Assembly (NCBI RefSeq): GCF_000016385.1 | Contig: NC_009376.1 | Span: 1,240,001 to 1,304,000, forward strand | DNA: 64,000 nucleotides | Direction of reading: 5' to 3' | Origin: Pyrobaculum arsenaticum DSM 13514 | GTDB lineage: Archaea; Thermoproteota; Thermoprotei; Thermoproteales; Thermoproteaceae | Shown: positions 43,732-52,794 of the stretch, piece after piece | Layout of the letters: every line of letters begins with the position of its first letter | Position numbering within the stretch: the first letter of the stretch is position 1 | The notes under the pieces: model-generated | The model's database searches: none | Seen by the model: only the letters and a program-made list of their open reading frames with translations | Told to the model about the DNA's origin: nothing | Program-made: the position numbers and the translations under genes

Positions 43732-45000
43732 TCATGCAAGTAGGAGGAACGGTAGGTAGACGGCGAGGTTTAGGGCGGTTACTAAGGCGCCGTATTTCAA
43801 GAATTGGAGGAAAGTTATGGTGGCGCCGAACCTGGTTTCGAGCACCTCCAGGATTATGATATTTGAGGCGGCGCCTAGGAGGGTGAGATTGCCGGCAATT
43901 GTGGAGGCCATGGCGAGGGCGACCCAAGCCTTAGGGTCTGCGACTCCCAGCTCGTGGAGATACGTGGAGAACAAGCTCACAAAAGGCACGTTGCTCAGAA
44001 CTTGGCTCAGCGCAATGGACAAGGCCGTGATGGCCAAAAGATCCAGGGCAGAGCCGGAGTAGCTGGGGAGCAAGGCGGAGGTGAGGGGCTGCAACACGCC
44101 GCCATGCCAGATAGTAGCCATTGTAATAAACATCGCGATAAAGAAGATGATTGTGCCCCACTCGACCTTGGCCAGAACCTCCCTGGGCGAGGTGGCGAAG
44201 AAGTAGAGCAGAGACGCGGCGACGAAGGGGATGAAGCCGATGTTCTTGATGTGGGGGTGCCCCGAGAGCGCGGCGAGGTCGTTGGCCAGTATTGCGGCTA
44301 CGGTGCCTAACAACACCACCGCGGCCACCGCGGCGTCGCGTCTGTTCCTTATGTGCTCCCGCGCCACAGCGACGTAGCGCACTTTCTCGTTCTTTATGCC
44401 GAATAGCTTAAACAGGAGGAGGGGGGTGGCCACGAGGTTTATCAGCGTGGGGATGGCGAGGTGGCGGAGGAAGGTGATAAACGGCGTAGCCATGCCGGAC
44501 TCCACTGCGATTAGCATGTTCTGGGGGTTGCCTATGGGCGTCATCACGGAGCCTATGGTCAGCGAGAAGGCCAGGAGGAGGAACATGTGCCTGTACTCAA
44601 TGCCTGCGGCTCTAGCCACTGCGGCGGCGAGTGGGGGGCCCATGAGGGCCACTGTGTCGTTTACGGCTATGGCCGAGAGGAGGCCGAAGAGCAACGAGCT
44701 CCCGACGAATATGGACAGCCTTGATCTGAGTAGCGAGACGAACCAGTAGGCGAAGGCGTCCAACAACCCGCTTGACTCGGCCAAGGCGACTATGGAGAAC
44801 ATGCCTATTAGGAAGAGCAGCACCTCGAAGTTTACAACCCGCGGCACGTCGTCTACGCCCAGGGGCCCAAAAAACACCGCTATAAAAGCGGCGAGGGACA
44901 TAAGAGACCACGTGGGTAGCTTGGGGTACAGCGGCCTGGCCAACATGCCGCCGACGAGGAGGGCGATTAGCAGTAGGGACAAGACGGCGTCTGGCGACAT
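43732..45000 (-). CDS. ArsB/NhaD/CitMHS-superfamily ion permease
   Basis: From the ATG at 45000 the product has 422 residues and about eleven transmembrane segments, with the superfamily motifs NDTVALMGPP, SVMTPIGNPQNML and, in the second half, NLTLLGAASNIIILE. Substrate may be Na+/H+, arsenite or a carboxylate. The longer ORF start at 45414 only mirrors the divergent TrmO gene. GGGTATATAAG (45019-45030) is the TATA box, about 25 bp away. Confidence 0.86.
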   Translation of the reverse strand: MSPDAVLSLLLIALLVGGMLARPLYPKLPTWSLMSLAAFIAVFFGPLGVDDVPRVVNFEVLLFLIGMFSIVALAESSGLLDAFAYWFVSLLRSRLSIFVGSSLLFGLLSAIAVNDTVALMGPPLAAAVARAAGIEYRHMFLLLAFSLTIGSVMTPIGNPQNMLIAVESGMATPFITFLRHLAIPTLINLVATPLLLFKLFGIKNEKVRYVAVAREHIRNRRDAAVAAVVLLGTVAAILANDLAALSGHPHIKNIGFIPFVAASLLYFFATSPREVLAKVEWGTIIFFIAMFITMATIWHGGVLQPLTSALLPSYSGSALDLLAITALSIALSQVLSNVPFVSLFSTYLHELGVADPKAWVALAMASTIAGNLTLLGAASNIIILEVLETRFGATITFLQFLKYGALVTALNLAVYLPFLLLA

Positions 45001-45009
45001 GGGGGGATC

Positions 45010-45030
45010 TTTATATATAGGGTATATAAG
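45010..45030. promoter_or_regulatory. Back-to-back TATA boxes of a 37-bp divergent promoter
   Basis: TTATATATAG (45011-45020) serves the + strand gene at 45038 and GTATATAA (45022-45029) serves the - strand gene at 45000; the two boxes almost touch, so pre-initiation complexes may exclude each other. Confidence 0.6.
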
Positions 45031-45037
45031 CGCGTCT

Positions 45038-45457
45038 ATGTCTTGCTTCGAGCCGATTGGATATGTTAGGCACTGGTACACCGACGAGGAGGTTAAGGCC
45101 AAGAGGGCCGTGGACGCGGTAATTGAGGTATTGCCGCAGTACGAGGAAGGCCTTAGGGGAATTGAAGAGTTTAGCCACGTCGTCGTAGTGGCTTTTCTGC
45201 ACAAATTCCGCGGGCGCCCCCTTGTGGTGAGACCGAAGAGGGTTGCACACGCCCCTGAGGTCGGCGTGTTTGCCACAGATAGCCCAGACCGGCCGAACCC
45301 AATCGGCATTACCGTGGTGAAGCTGGTAAAGCGGGAGGGAAGGACGCTATACGTAGAGGGTGTCGACCTATTCAACGGCACGCCTGTCCTCGACATAAAG
45401 GGGTTTACCCCCAAGAGGTGCCCCGGCGGCGCAGTTGCACCGTGGTGGGCTGATTAA
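45038..45457 (+). CDS. TrmO/TsaA-family tRNA methyltransferase
   Basis: From ATG 45038 the product has 139 residues: FEPIGYVRHWY at the start, LRGIEEFSHVVVVAFLHKFR, GVFATDSPDRPNPIGITVVKL and KGFTPKRC, the signature blocks of the UPF0066/TrmO family, which methylates N6-threonylcarbamoyladenosine at tRNA position 37. A t6A-forming gene (kae1) is also in the window. Confidence 0.9.
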   Translation: MSCFEPIGYVRHWYTDEEVKAKRAVDAVIEVLPQYEEGLRGIEEFSHVVVVAFLHKFRGRPLVVRPKRVAHAPEVGVFATDSPDRPNPIGITVVKLVKREGRTLYVEGVDLFNGTPVLDIKGFTPKRCPGGAVAPWWAD

Positions 45458-45485
45458 GTTTATAAAGTGGTGAAGTTTTTAACAC

Positions 45486-45650
45486 ATGCCGTCACATGGA
45501 TCGCTGACAAAGGCAGGCAAGGTAAGGAACCAGACACCGAAAATACCGGCTAAGCCCAAGAAGAATCTAACTCCAAGAAGGAGAAATCTAAGGAACTACA
45601 AGAGAAAGATCTTATACGCCTCTTCACAAGCCTCAGCAACAGAGGCATAG
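45486..45650 (+). CDS. rps30e: 30S ribosomal protein S30e
   Basis: A 54-residue basic protein begins MPSHGSLTKAGKVRNQTPKI, the unmistakable start of archaeal/eukaryotic S30e, followed by PKKNLTPRRRNLRNYKRKI. TTTATAAAG (45459-45467) is centred 23 bp before the ATG. The permease gene starts 4 bp after its stop, so they may share a transcript. Confidence 0.95.
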   Translation: MPSHGSLTKAGKVRNQTPKIPAKPKKNLTPRRRNLRNYKRKILYASSQASATEA

Positions 45651-45653
45651 CCT

Positions 45654-46796
45654 TTGACGCTTGTAATTTTCCTTATTTCGGTACTTTTCATAATCGCCGC
45701 TACCCTGTCCAGAAAACTTGACGTCGCATATTCGCTGGTTATTGGGGCACTTGGCTACGGTTTCTTCGCTTTAGGGGTTGAGAGGTTTTTCTACGCAACG
45801 CTCTCTGCTTTTAACTGGCCTATGGCCTACGTCTTGGCCTCTCTTGTCTTCGCCATGGCGCTTGGCTTTCTCCTCAAGGAGGAGGGACAGCAAATAGCGT
45901 CGGGACTTATGTCCATGGGACCGAGGGCGGCGGCCTTCGCCATACCAGCGGCTATTGGCCTATTGCCCATGCCGGGAGGCGCGTATATAAGCGCGGTGGT
46001 GTCAGACCCCCTCTACAACGAGATGGGGCTGAGGAGCCACGAAAAGACGTTTATCAACTACTTCTTCCGCCACATCTGGATCCCCGTTTGGCCGCTTTTC
46101 CAGGGCGTGTTGATAACAGCCGCCGTCTTGTCTGTATCCGTGTGGCAGGTTGTGGAGTGGTCTTGGCCAGCGACGCTTTTCGCCGTTGTAGCCGGTCTAG
46201 TCGTCGCCCTGCCCCTGGTGAAGGGCGTGGACTCTCGGGGAAGTGCCAGGGACTTGGTTGTCCTCTGGCCCCTCGCCGCCGTGGCTGTCTTGTCGTACCT
46301 CATCCCCCTTCCCCTCGCCGTGGCGCTGGTCTATGCAACGTACATAGCTGTGAAAAAAACGCCGCGTGCCTTGGTGGCAAGCTCTCTAAAATACGCCCTC
46401 AACGGCCGTATCTTGGCTATTATCGTGTTTTCTCTCGTGTTTGCTAAGTACATAGAAATGAGCGGCCTAAGCGCCGAGCTTGCGAGACTTCTGGGCAACT
46501 ACGTCGCCTTGGCTGTGTTCGCAATACCGTTTGCTATTGGGCTAGCCACGGGTGTTGAGTTCACCTTCGCCGCTCTGGCCTTTCCCCCAGTTGCGCCATT
46601 TATCCACGGGCCAGCCCTAGCCTTGGCCTTTGCCGGCGGGTTCCTCGGCGTAATGTTGAGCCCAGCCCACTCCTGCCTTGTCTTGACAAGGGAGTACTAC
46701 CGCTCCGACATCGTCTTGGTATACAGACTTCTAGCTAAGGCGTCGGCCGTGTTGATGGCCTTGGCGGCGGCTTATTATTTGTTGGTCTTTTATTAG
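45654..46796 (+). CDS. DUF401-type membrane permease
   Basis: The 380-residue protein has about ten transmembrane segments and conserved-looking loops GLLPMPGGAYISAVVSDPLY, INYFFRHIWIPVWP and MLSPAHSCLVLTREYY, the signature of the DUF401/COG1906 family related to gluconate/citrate permeases. Substrate unknown. The TTG start at 45654 is immediately after S30e. Confidence 0.8.
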   Translation: MTLVIFLISVLFIIAATLSRKLDVAYSLVIGALGYGFFALGVERFFYATLSAFNWPMAYVLASLVFAMALGFLLKEEGQQIASGLMSMGPRAAAFAIPAAIGLLPMPGGAYISAVVSDPLYNEMGLRSHEKTFINYFFRHIWIPVWPLFQGVLITAAVLSVSVWQVVEWSWPATLFAVVAGLVVALPLVKGVDSRGSARDLVVLWPLAAVAVLSYLIPLPLAVALVYATYIAVKKTPRALVASSLKYALNGRILAIIVFSLVFAKYIEMSGLSAELARLLGNYVALAVFAIPFAIGLATGVEFTFAALAFPPVAPFIHGPALALAFAGGFLGVMLSPAHSCLVLTREYYRSDIVLVYRLLAKASAVLMALAAAYYLLVFY

Positions 46797-46812
46797 AAGA
46801 AGTCAGCTCATC

Positions 46813-47370
46813 GTGCTTATTGTAATTGTAGGGCCGATGTTCGCTGGTAAGACCACGGAGCTTATTAGGAGAGTGGAGAGATACGTCATCGCGGGCAAGA
46901 GGGCTATAGTGTTTAAACCGTCTATAGACGCGAGGTACGACAGCTCAAAGGTGGCCGCCCACAACGGCCTGAAGTTCGGGGCCTACGTAGTGCCGCCAGA
47001 CGAGGCTGGCGTGGAGGCAATCGGCAAGCTGGGGCTCGATTACGACGTGGTGGCAGTGGACGAGATTCAGTTCTTCCCCCCGAGTCTCGCTGACGTGTTG
47101 AACGGGCTTGCCGACGGCCGTGTGGTAATCGCCGCCGGTCTGAACTTGGACTTCCGCGGAGAGCCCTTTGAGACTACCATGAGAACCATGGCCTTCGCAG
47201 ATAGGGTCATCTCGCTGACGGCAGTGTGCAAGGTGTGCGGGAGGCCGGCCACGAGGACTCAGAGGCTGATAAACGGCCTGCCCGCGCCCAGGGACAGCCC
47301 GAGGATTTTAGTAGGAGGCGGCGACTCGTACGAGGCCCGGTGCAGGCGCCACTACGTGAGGCCTGCTTAG
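46813..47370 (+). CDS. tdk: Thymidine kinase
   Basis: The 185-residue protein has Walker A GPMFAGKTT (7-15), VVAVDEIQFF, the lasso LNLDFRGEPF and the zinc cysteines VCKVCGRPA with a C-terminal C-x-x-H. It phosphorylates thymidine for salvage. It overlaps the convergent regulator gene by 4 bp. Confidence 0.94.
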   Translation: MLIVIVGPMFAGKTTELIRRVERYVIAGKRAIVFKPSIDARYDSSKVAAHNGLKFGAYVVPPDEAGVEAIGKLGLDYDVVAVDEIQFFPPSLADVLNGLADGRVVIAAGLNLDFRGEPFETTMRTMAFADRVISLTAVCKVCGRPATRTQRLINGLPAPRDSPRILVGGGDSYEARCRRHYVRPA

Positions 47371-47864
47371 TACTCGCCTTTTCCGTACTTGCTGAGGTAG
47401 TGCTCCACCAGCTTCCTTAGCGCCCGCCGTAGCCTTCTGTCTGCGGCGGATGGCGATACTCCAACCATCGAGGCAAGGTCTTTCAGCGAGATTTTACGGC
47501 TCTCGTCGAAAAAGCCCATGCGGTACGCCAAGTCTAGCAACTTAAGCTGGTCCTCGGTGAGCTCCGGCTCCTTGATGTACTTAGCCCTACCCACAACTCT
47601 CGGTTGCAAGCCGCGGTCGTGCAATTCTTTGAGAATTCTAGCCAGCTGGTAAGTACTGGCGACCACCATAAACGTTGCTTTTCCTCTGCATATCCTCCCT
47701 CCTGCTATGACAGCGCCGTAGCTCTGTATTATTTGACATACATCGCACTCTACCTTGGATAGTTGTTCGTCTGCCAGAACCAGGTGGCCGAGGTTCATTC
47801 CGATCACATCTCCGCATATTGGAGAACCGTCGTATCGAAAAGTGATAGTGACCCTAAGAGCCAT
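47367..47864 (-). CDS. HTH_10 (Bat-type) transcriptional regulator
   Basis: From ATG 47864 the product has 165 residues. The C-terminal third, LTEDQLKLLDLAYRMGFFDE followed by ISLKDLASMVGVSPSAADRR, is the bacterio-opsin-activator-type HTH common in archaea. The N-terminal half (CDVCQIIQSYGAVIAGGRIC) is a possible ligand- or metal-sensing domain with four cysteines. Target genes are unknown; the ferredoxin gene is divergent. TTTATC on the minus strand (about 47885-47890) gives the TATA box. Confidence 0.85.
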   Translation of the reverse strand: MALRVTITFRYDGSPICGDVIGMNLGHLVLADEQLSKVECDVCQIIQSYGAVIAGGRICRGKATFMVVASTYQLARILKELHDRGLQPRVVGRAKYIKEPELTEDQLKLLDLAYRMGFFDESRKISLKDLASMVGVSPSAADRRLRRALRKLVEHYLSKYGKGEY

Positions 47865-47969
47865 CGTCGTCAAGAGTTGTGGAAGATAAATACGTTAATA
47901 TTTTGCACAGTCGTAAGAGTTACTAATTTACGTGGGCGGATTTATACCCCCGGCTTTGTCAAACAGCAC

Positions 47970-48296
47970 ATGGCACAGGAATTGGTAAAATATGAAAGAG
48001 TAGTGATAGACCAAGATACTTGTATAAGCTGTGGCGCATGTGTAGCTGCTTGTCCCTACCAAGCGCTTGAGCTGGACGAGAACGGGAAGTCAAGATTGAT
48101 TTGGGAGATGTGTAAAGACGACTTCAGCTGCGTCGCGGTGTGTCCTGTAAAGTGTATTTACAAGGTAAGCGAGGCCCCCGCTGAATTCAAGGCAAAGAAG
48201 GGCTGGTACAGGTTTGGCAAAGCCTTGTCGCCTGACGAGCAGAAAGCCTTTGAGGAGTGGAAGGCTAAATACGGCGTCACAGCCCCGCCTGTTTAG
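47970..48296 (+). CDS. Ferredoxin with two [4Fe-4S] cluster motifs
   Basis: From ATG 47970 the product has 108 residues with C18-x2-C21-x2-C24-x3-C28 and C48-x5-C54-x3-C58-x3-C62. Two clusters and the long aromatic C-terminal tail (KGWYRFGKALSPDEQKAF) resemble archaeal dicluster ferredoxins of oxidoreductase pathways. GGATTTATAC (47938-47947) is centred about 27 bp upstream. Confidence 0.88.
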   Translation: MAQELVKYERVVIDQDTCISCGACVAACPYQALELDENGKSRLIWEMCKDDFSCVAVCPVKCIYKVSEAPAEFKAKKGWYRFGKALSPDEQKAFEEWKAKYGVTAPPV

Positions 48297-48331
48297 GGAG
48301 AAAGCTTATCTCATACTCAGCTCTTTTTTCT

Positions 48332-49425
48332 GTGGGTTTTTGTAAGCTCTGTGGCAAGAGCTCAGTCACTATTTCTAGCTACCTAGGCGTCTGTGTGGAC
48401 TGCCTTAGGCGGCGGCCGCGGGAGGCTTTGGCAATTGCGCGCAGAGCGCATCTTGCGAGTAGGGCCCGTTTTAAGCTTCCCGGCGATGTCCCAAGTGGCG
48501 GCGTTCCGTGCGGCATATGTGGCAGGGGGTGCGCCATACCGGAAGGGGGGTTGGGTACTGCGGCTTGGTGAAAAACGTGGGGCACCGGCTCGTGAGGCCA
48601 GGCGGCGATGTCAACCTCGGCGTATTGTCATACTACTACGACCCCATCCCGAAAAACTGCGTCGCGGACTGGGTCTGTCCCGCGTCTACTGGGAGGGGAT
48701 ACCCACGTTATGCCAAGTCGCCGTGGGGGGAGTACGGCTATTACAACCTCGCCGTTTTTTACGGAGGCTGTAGCCTAGACTGCTTGTTCTGCCAAAATTG
48801 GCAACACAGGGAGTACCCCTCCAGGCCTAAGTTGGTGTCTGTTAAGGAGCTGGAAGAGGCCATGCATAATAGAGTTACCTGTATATGTTTTTTCGGCGGA
48901 GATCCAGCGCCGCAGACTATCCACGCGCTTCTTGTAGCTAAAAAGGCTACCGAAAAGGGGGTGAGGGTGTGCTGGGAGACAAGCGGCCAGCTTGCCCCCC
49001 ACCTGCTGGACAAGGTTGTTGAGATGTCGCTGAAGACTGGGGGCATCGTTAAGTTTGACCTAAAGGCATTCACCCCCAGCGTCTACAAGGCCTTGACAGA
49101 CGGCGAAGTGGACATCGCCCTCCGCAATTTCAAGGTAGCCGCGAGAAGGTTTAGGGAAAGGTCTGAAGTCCCGCTAGTTGTCGCCTCTATTTTGCTTGTG
49201 CCGGGCTACGTAGACGAGATGGAGATCGACCTATTGACCAAGTTCATTGCCCGTATAGAGCCGGAAATCCCCACTAGGTTCTTGGCGTTTCACCCCGATT
49301 ATATGCTGAGGGACCTCCCGCCCACTTCTATACGACACGCGGAGACTGCCGTAAAGATAGCGAAGGAGAACGGCCTCGTGGAGGTCTCTATCGGCAACTG
49401 GTGGTTGCTAGGCGACTACTACTAA
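48332..49425 (+). pseudogene. Radical SAM protein (COG1313/PflA-like) with one frameshift
   Basis: The first frame (48332-48571) encodes a Cys-rich N-terminus (CKLCGKSS, CVDCLRRRP, CGICGRGCAIPEGGLG) and then stops. The second frame, open from 48508, continues as GYCGLVKNVGHRL and includes the radical-SAM motif GGCSLDCLFCQNW, FFGGDPAPQ and KFDLKAFTP. Joining them at the G6 run 48545-48550 (or the nearby GGG) with one extra G gives one protein of about 364 residues. The gene may be broken, phase-variable, or a base may be missing from the sequence. Its target is unknown; PflA-like proteins activate glycyl-radical enzymes. Confidence 0.82.
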
Positions 49426-50558
49426 CGCCTGGCAGAGCAGTAAGGCTTTATGTACTTATACACATCGCTTAGCCTCGGCCTCCCTTTAAAAATCACTACG
49501 TTTGGCATAAGCTCCTTCCAAGTGGCCATTGCTAACTCCTCCGCCACGAGGACTAAGATGGGCTTCCCCGCCTTCACCACCTTCTCGTATTTTCGTTTGA
49601 GGTAGTCCGGCGTCCAGAAGCCGACTATCTCCACGTATAGGTCGCCTATTTTGAAGTCGGGGATGTATATCCTCCCGTCTACCACAATAGCCTCGGGCTC
49701 CCTCTCCACTTTGCAGAGCCTCGAAACCTGTCGGTAGAACTCCAGCTCTATCGAGCTGTCAAACTCCTCCGCCTCTACGGCAACTTTGGGCAGGGGCGGG
49801 GCGGTCTCCCAGCTTTCTCTAAAAAGGTACTTCCTCTCCCCCACCTTCACCTCCGCCTCTATCTCCCACCGATCAGCCGAGGTGATATATGGCACGAGTT
49901 TCGCTAGCCTAGTCCCGTACCTCTCGGTCTGCCGCAACGCGGACACAGGGCCGTCGAAGGCGAACTCAAGGAATTGGCCTCTAGCCTCAGCAATATACAT
50001 TAGGCGGTAGCCCTTGACGGCTCTTATCAAGCTCTTGATGTGAGTAGGCGAGTTGGGGAGCTTGGCCTTTACGTATAGCGACTTGAAAAGAAGTGCCTGT
50101 ATAAGCGCCAGGTTGTAAAGTCTTGTCAAGTCATCGGGTCCGATGTCTGGGAGCTTTACGATTTCCCTATTCTCTTCGTAGGCCTTTAGGAATAACTTCT
50201 TCACCTCGTCAACGCCTAGACCCAGCCTTGACGCTACGAGGCGAAAAATTTCTTCCCTCTCTTCAGGCGTTAGGGGGTAGCCTCTTTGCGATGCTGTTTT
50301 GAAAACCTCCATCCTCACCCTGGCGACTAGCTTGGCATCGAGTTTCTCCAACTCCATATGCCGCTCTAGTAGATGCGCCAACCCTCTTGAGAGCTTTTTG
50401 TCGGGGCTCGTCGCCTCAGCCGCCTTTCTAAACTGCCCAACTGTCTTAGCGGACTTGGCTACCTGGATCACCTCTGCCGCCGCCCTCTCGTCGCGTAGGT
50501 ACTTTGGCTTTACCTCCCTTCCCCTCTTCGCCACTCGGAGGTAGTCTATTGGTATCAC
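49422..50558 (-). CDS. bax1: Bax1-type nuclease, partner of XPB (DUF790)
   Basis: The 378-residue protein belongs to the DUF790/COG3372 family: IDYLRVAKRGREVKPKYL at the start, AEARGQFLEFAFDGP, and a C-terminal PD-(D/E)XK-like nuclease region VDGRIYIPDFKIGDLYVEIV followed by YLKRKYEKV. Archaeal Bax1 binds XPB and nicks DNA near bubbles or forks. Here it directly follows xpb with a 4-bp overlap, the arrangement seen across archaea. GTG start at 50558. Confidence 0.92.
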   Translation of the reverse strand: MIPIDYLRVAKRGREVKPKYLRDERAAAEVIQVAKSAKTVGQFRKAAEATSPDKKLSRGLAHLLERHMELEKLDAKLVARVRMEVFKTASQRGYPLTPEEREEIFRLVASRLGLGVDEVKKLFLKAYEENREIVKLPDIGPDDLTRLYNLALIQALLFKSLYVKAKLPNSPTHIKSLIRAVKGYRLMYIAEARGQFLEFAFDGPVSALRQTERYGTRLAKLVPYITSADRWEIEAEVKVGERKYLFRESWETAPPLPKVAVEAEEFDSSIELEFYRQVSRLCKVEREPEAIVVDGRIYIPDFKIGDLYVEIVGFWTPDYLKRKYEKVVKAGKPILVLVAEELAMATWKELMPNVVIFKGRPRLSDVYKYIKPYCSARR

Positions 50559-51910
50559 GAAACCCCCTTTTTCCGCCTACGTGCTGTGTGGACCTCCCTA
50601 GTGCTGGCGGTGACCACTTCGTATATCTTGGCCTTGTGGGGCTTAAGCCTAAGCGCCCTACCCATCCGCTGGATGAATTGCCTAGCACTGGAAGTGCCTC
50701 CAAGTATTACCACGACGTCGACGTCGGGCACATCTACCCCCTCGTCTAATACTTTGCCTGTGACGATGGCTTTTACCTCGCCTCTTCTGAACATGGCCAT
50801 AATCTGCTCCCTCTCGTAGGGGGACATGTCGTGGGTAATCAGCGGGATCAAATACCTCTCCGAGACCGACCTCGCCAGCGATGTGTATTCGGTAAATATG
50901 AGTATTTTTGATCCTCTATGCCTACTCAGTATTTCCCCGACGGCGTCTACCTTCGCCTCTGTCTCCAGTACGAGGCGCCTCATCTCATGCCAAGCGTCCA
51001 GCGCCTCCTTGGCGCGGGGATCGCGGCCTGATAGTATTACGAGTTTTTGGAAATCAGAGGGGGATCTGAACTTGAGGCCTTTCTTTCTCAAATAAGCGAG
51101 GTATTTGGCTTCGAGCTCTTTGTATAACTTCGCCTCGTTTTCCCTAAGCCTTACTTTTATAATCTCAATCTCGTAGTCGGCCGTCCAGACTCCTCTTATT
51201 TCAGAGGCGGTAATCCGGTAAACTACTGGGCCAACGAGCCAGTCTAGGTCTACGTGGAGCCCATCTGCCCTCTCCGGCGTGGCGGTTAGGCCGAGTCGGT
51301 GCGGCGCTGGGCTTAGCTCAGCTATTTGCCGGTAGGATTGGGAAGGTAGGTGGTGCACCTCGTCGAATACCAGCAACTTGTACCTATTGCCGATAGCCTC
51401 AACGGCTGTGTATGCCGAGTCGTAGGTGATTACGGTAATGCAACTCTCCCTCTTCTCCTCACCATACCACACCCCCACCCTTCCGGGGAAGTAGTGCCTA
51501 AGCTTGGCGTGCCACTGTTGCACTAGCTCTACCGTAGGCACTACCACAAGCGCCGGCTCTTTAAGCTGGGCTATTGCGGCTATTGCCACGTGGGTTTTGC
51601 CCGAGCCAGTGGGCATCACTACGACGCCCCTCTTAGTCCTCATCCACGCCCTCAGCGCCTCTTCTTGGTAGGCCCTAAGCTTCACCTCAGAGGCCGGCCT
51701 CACTTCGCCGCACTGGAGGCCCCAAACCCTGTCCTCCACCTCTTGGCCAAGCGACTTCGCCACGGCCAATAGCCGCGGGTAGTATATCGCCAGGGCTCTG
51801 TACTTTCCGACCCTCCCGTCGAATTTGATAAAAGATAGCGTCTTAATCTCGTTGGGGACCTCGCCCTCTAGTAGTATAGTCCCCCTGTCCCAGGTAATAA
51901 CTAGTCCCAC
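50555..51910 (-). CDS. xpb: XPB-family DNA repair helicase
   Basis: The 451-residue SF2 helicase has the damage-recognition-like N-terminus, KLRAYQEEALRAWM, Walker A PTGSGKT (100-106), VFDEVHHLPS, LTATPERADG, and the C-terminal motifs DEGVDVPDVDVVV and QRMGRALRLKP. It unwinds DNA with Bax1, functioning as an archaeal nucleotide-excision-repair module. Its ATG is 10 bp inside the upstream OCD-family gene, so three genes form one unit. Confidence 0.93.
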   Translation of the reverse strand: MGLVITWDRGTILLEGEVPNEIKTLSFIKFDGRVGKYRALAIYYPRLLAVAKSLGQEVEDRVWGLQCGEVRPASEVKLRAYQEEALRAWMRTKRGVVVMPTGSGKTHVAIAAIAQLKEPALVVVPTVELVQQWHAKLRHYFPGRVGVWYGEEKRESCITVITYDSAYTAVEAIGNRYKLLVFDEVHHLPSQSYRQIAELSPAPHRLGLTATPERADGLHVDLDWLVGPVVYRITASEIRGVWTADYEIEIIKVRLRENEAKLYKELEAKYLAYLRKKGLKFRSPSDFQKLVILSGRDPRAKEALDAWHEMRRLVLETEAKVDAVGEILSRHRGSKILIFTEYTSLARSVSERYLIPLITHDMSPYEREQIMAMFRRGEVKAIVTGKVLDEGVDVPDVDVVVILGGTSSARQFIQRMGRALRLKPHKAKIYEVVTASTREVHTARRRKKGVS

Positions 51911-52770
51911 CGCACCTCTACGCCTATCCCCATCGACTTTGCTTTTTCAACTACGTAGTGGGCAAAGGCCGCGTCGTACAAGGGGTTCCCCACTGACTTG
52001 TAGACTTTGATCTCTCCGAATTTGCAAGACGACCCCTTGAGGTAGTCTCCTATGTAGACCCATCTGTCGCCAACGTCGTCTGTCTCCTCCACGGCGTGGG
52101 GGTTGTCAACTAGCATGCATCCAGCTCTTCTTTTCACTTCGTCGTCGAGTTCCCTAACGGGCCGAGGCGCCCCTATTGATATAACAGCTGACCCTGCCCT
52201 CAGCTCTCTTCCTCGGACCACAGGCGATGTCGAGGTGGTGGCGGCTATTACTAAGTCGCTTTTCAATACCTCGTCCAGAGAAGCCGAGCTGGCGCCGAGC
52301 TTCTTAGCCACTGCTTCGGCCTTCTCCGTGTAGAGGTCGTATATTTTGAACCTAGCCGACGGGTAGAGCCTTTTGAATACCTTTACGTGGTGCTCCGCCT
52401 GGACGCCCGCCCCGATTACCCCCACCTCTCTCGGCTCTACCCCCATGGCAACGGCGGCGACGCCGCTGGCGGCGGCTGTCCTCCAAGCTGTTAGCTGGGT
52501 GCCGTTTATCAAAGCTATAGGCGAACCAGTCACTTGGTCAAAGACGAGAACCACTGCCTTGACTTTGGGCGCGGCTCTGGGATATATCCCGACGAGCTTC
52601 ACTGCGATGCCCACCTCGGCCATGTACCCCACCATCGGCGCGAACCAAACGTCGCCTACGGTCAACGCCTGCCTTGGCAGAAACTTAGCCTCCTTGAAAA
52701 AGGCCTGTCTAATCGCCTCCACTGCCTCCGATGGTTCAACTAGGGGGTCGATATTTGGCAAGAGCAACAT
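51901..52770 (-). CDS. Ornithine cyclodeaminase / alanine dehydrogenase family enzyme
   Basis: The 289-residue mu-crystallin-type protein has AVKLVGIYPRAAPKVKAVVL, LINGTQLTAWRTAAASGVA and the NAD site VGVIGAGVQAEHHV. Archaeal members include alanine dehydrogenase and ornithine cyclodeaminase; it is shorter than usual (about 320-350), so the exact reaction is open. It is co-transcribed with xpb-bax1, for no obvious metabolic reason. Confidence 0.85.
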   Translation of the reverse strand: MLLLPNIDPLVEPSEAVEAIRQAFFKEAKFLPRQALTVGDVWFAPMVGYMAEVGIAVKLVGIYPRAAPKVKAVVLVFDQVTGSPIALINGTQLTAWRTAAASGVAAVAMGVEPREVGVIGAGVQAEHHVKVFKRLYPSARFKIYDLYTEKAEAVAKKLGASSASLDEVLKSDLVIAATTSTSPVVRGRELRAGSAVISIGAPRPVRELDDEVKRRAGCMLVDNPHAVEETDDVGDRWVYIGDYLKGSSCKFGEIKVYKSVGNPLYDAAFAHYVVEKAKSMGIGVEVRWD

Positions 52771-52794
52771 GCCTTCTTCTCTCCAGTACTTTAT

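Noticed and set aside
45001..45414. N-terminal 138-codon extension of the ArsB/NhaD-type permease
   Set aside because: It mirrors the divergent TrmO-family gene; the TATA box and first membrane helix fit the ATG at 45000.
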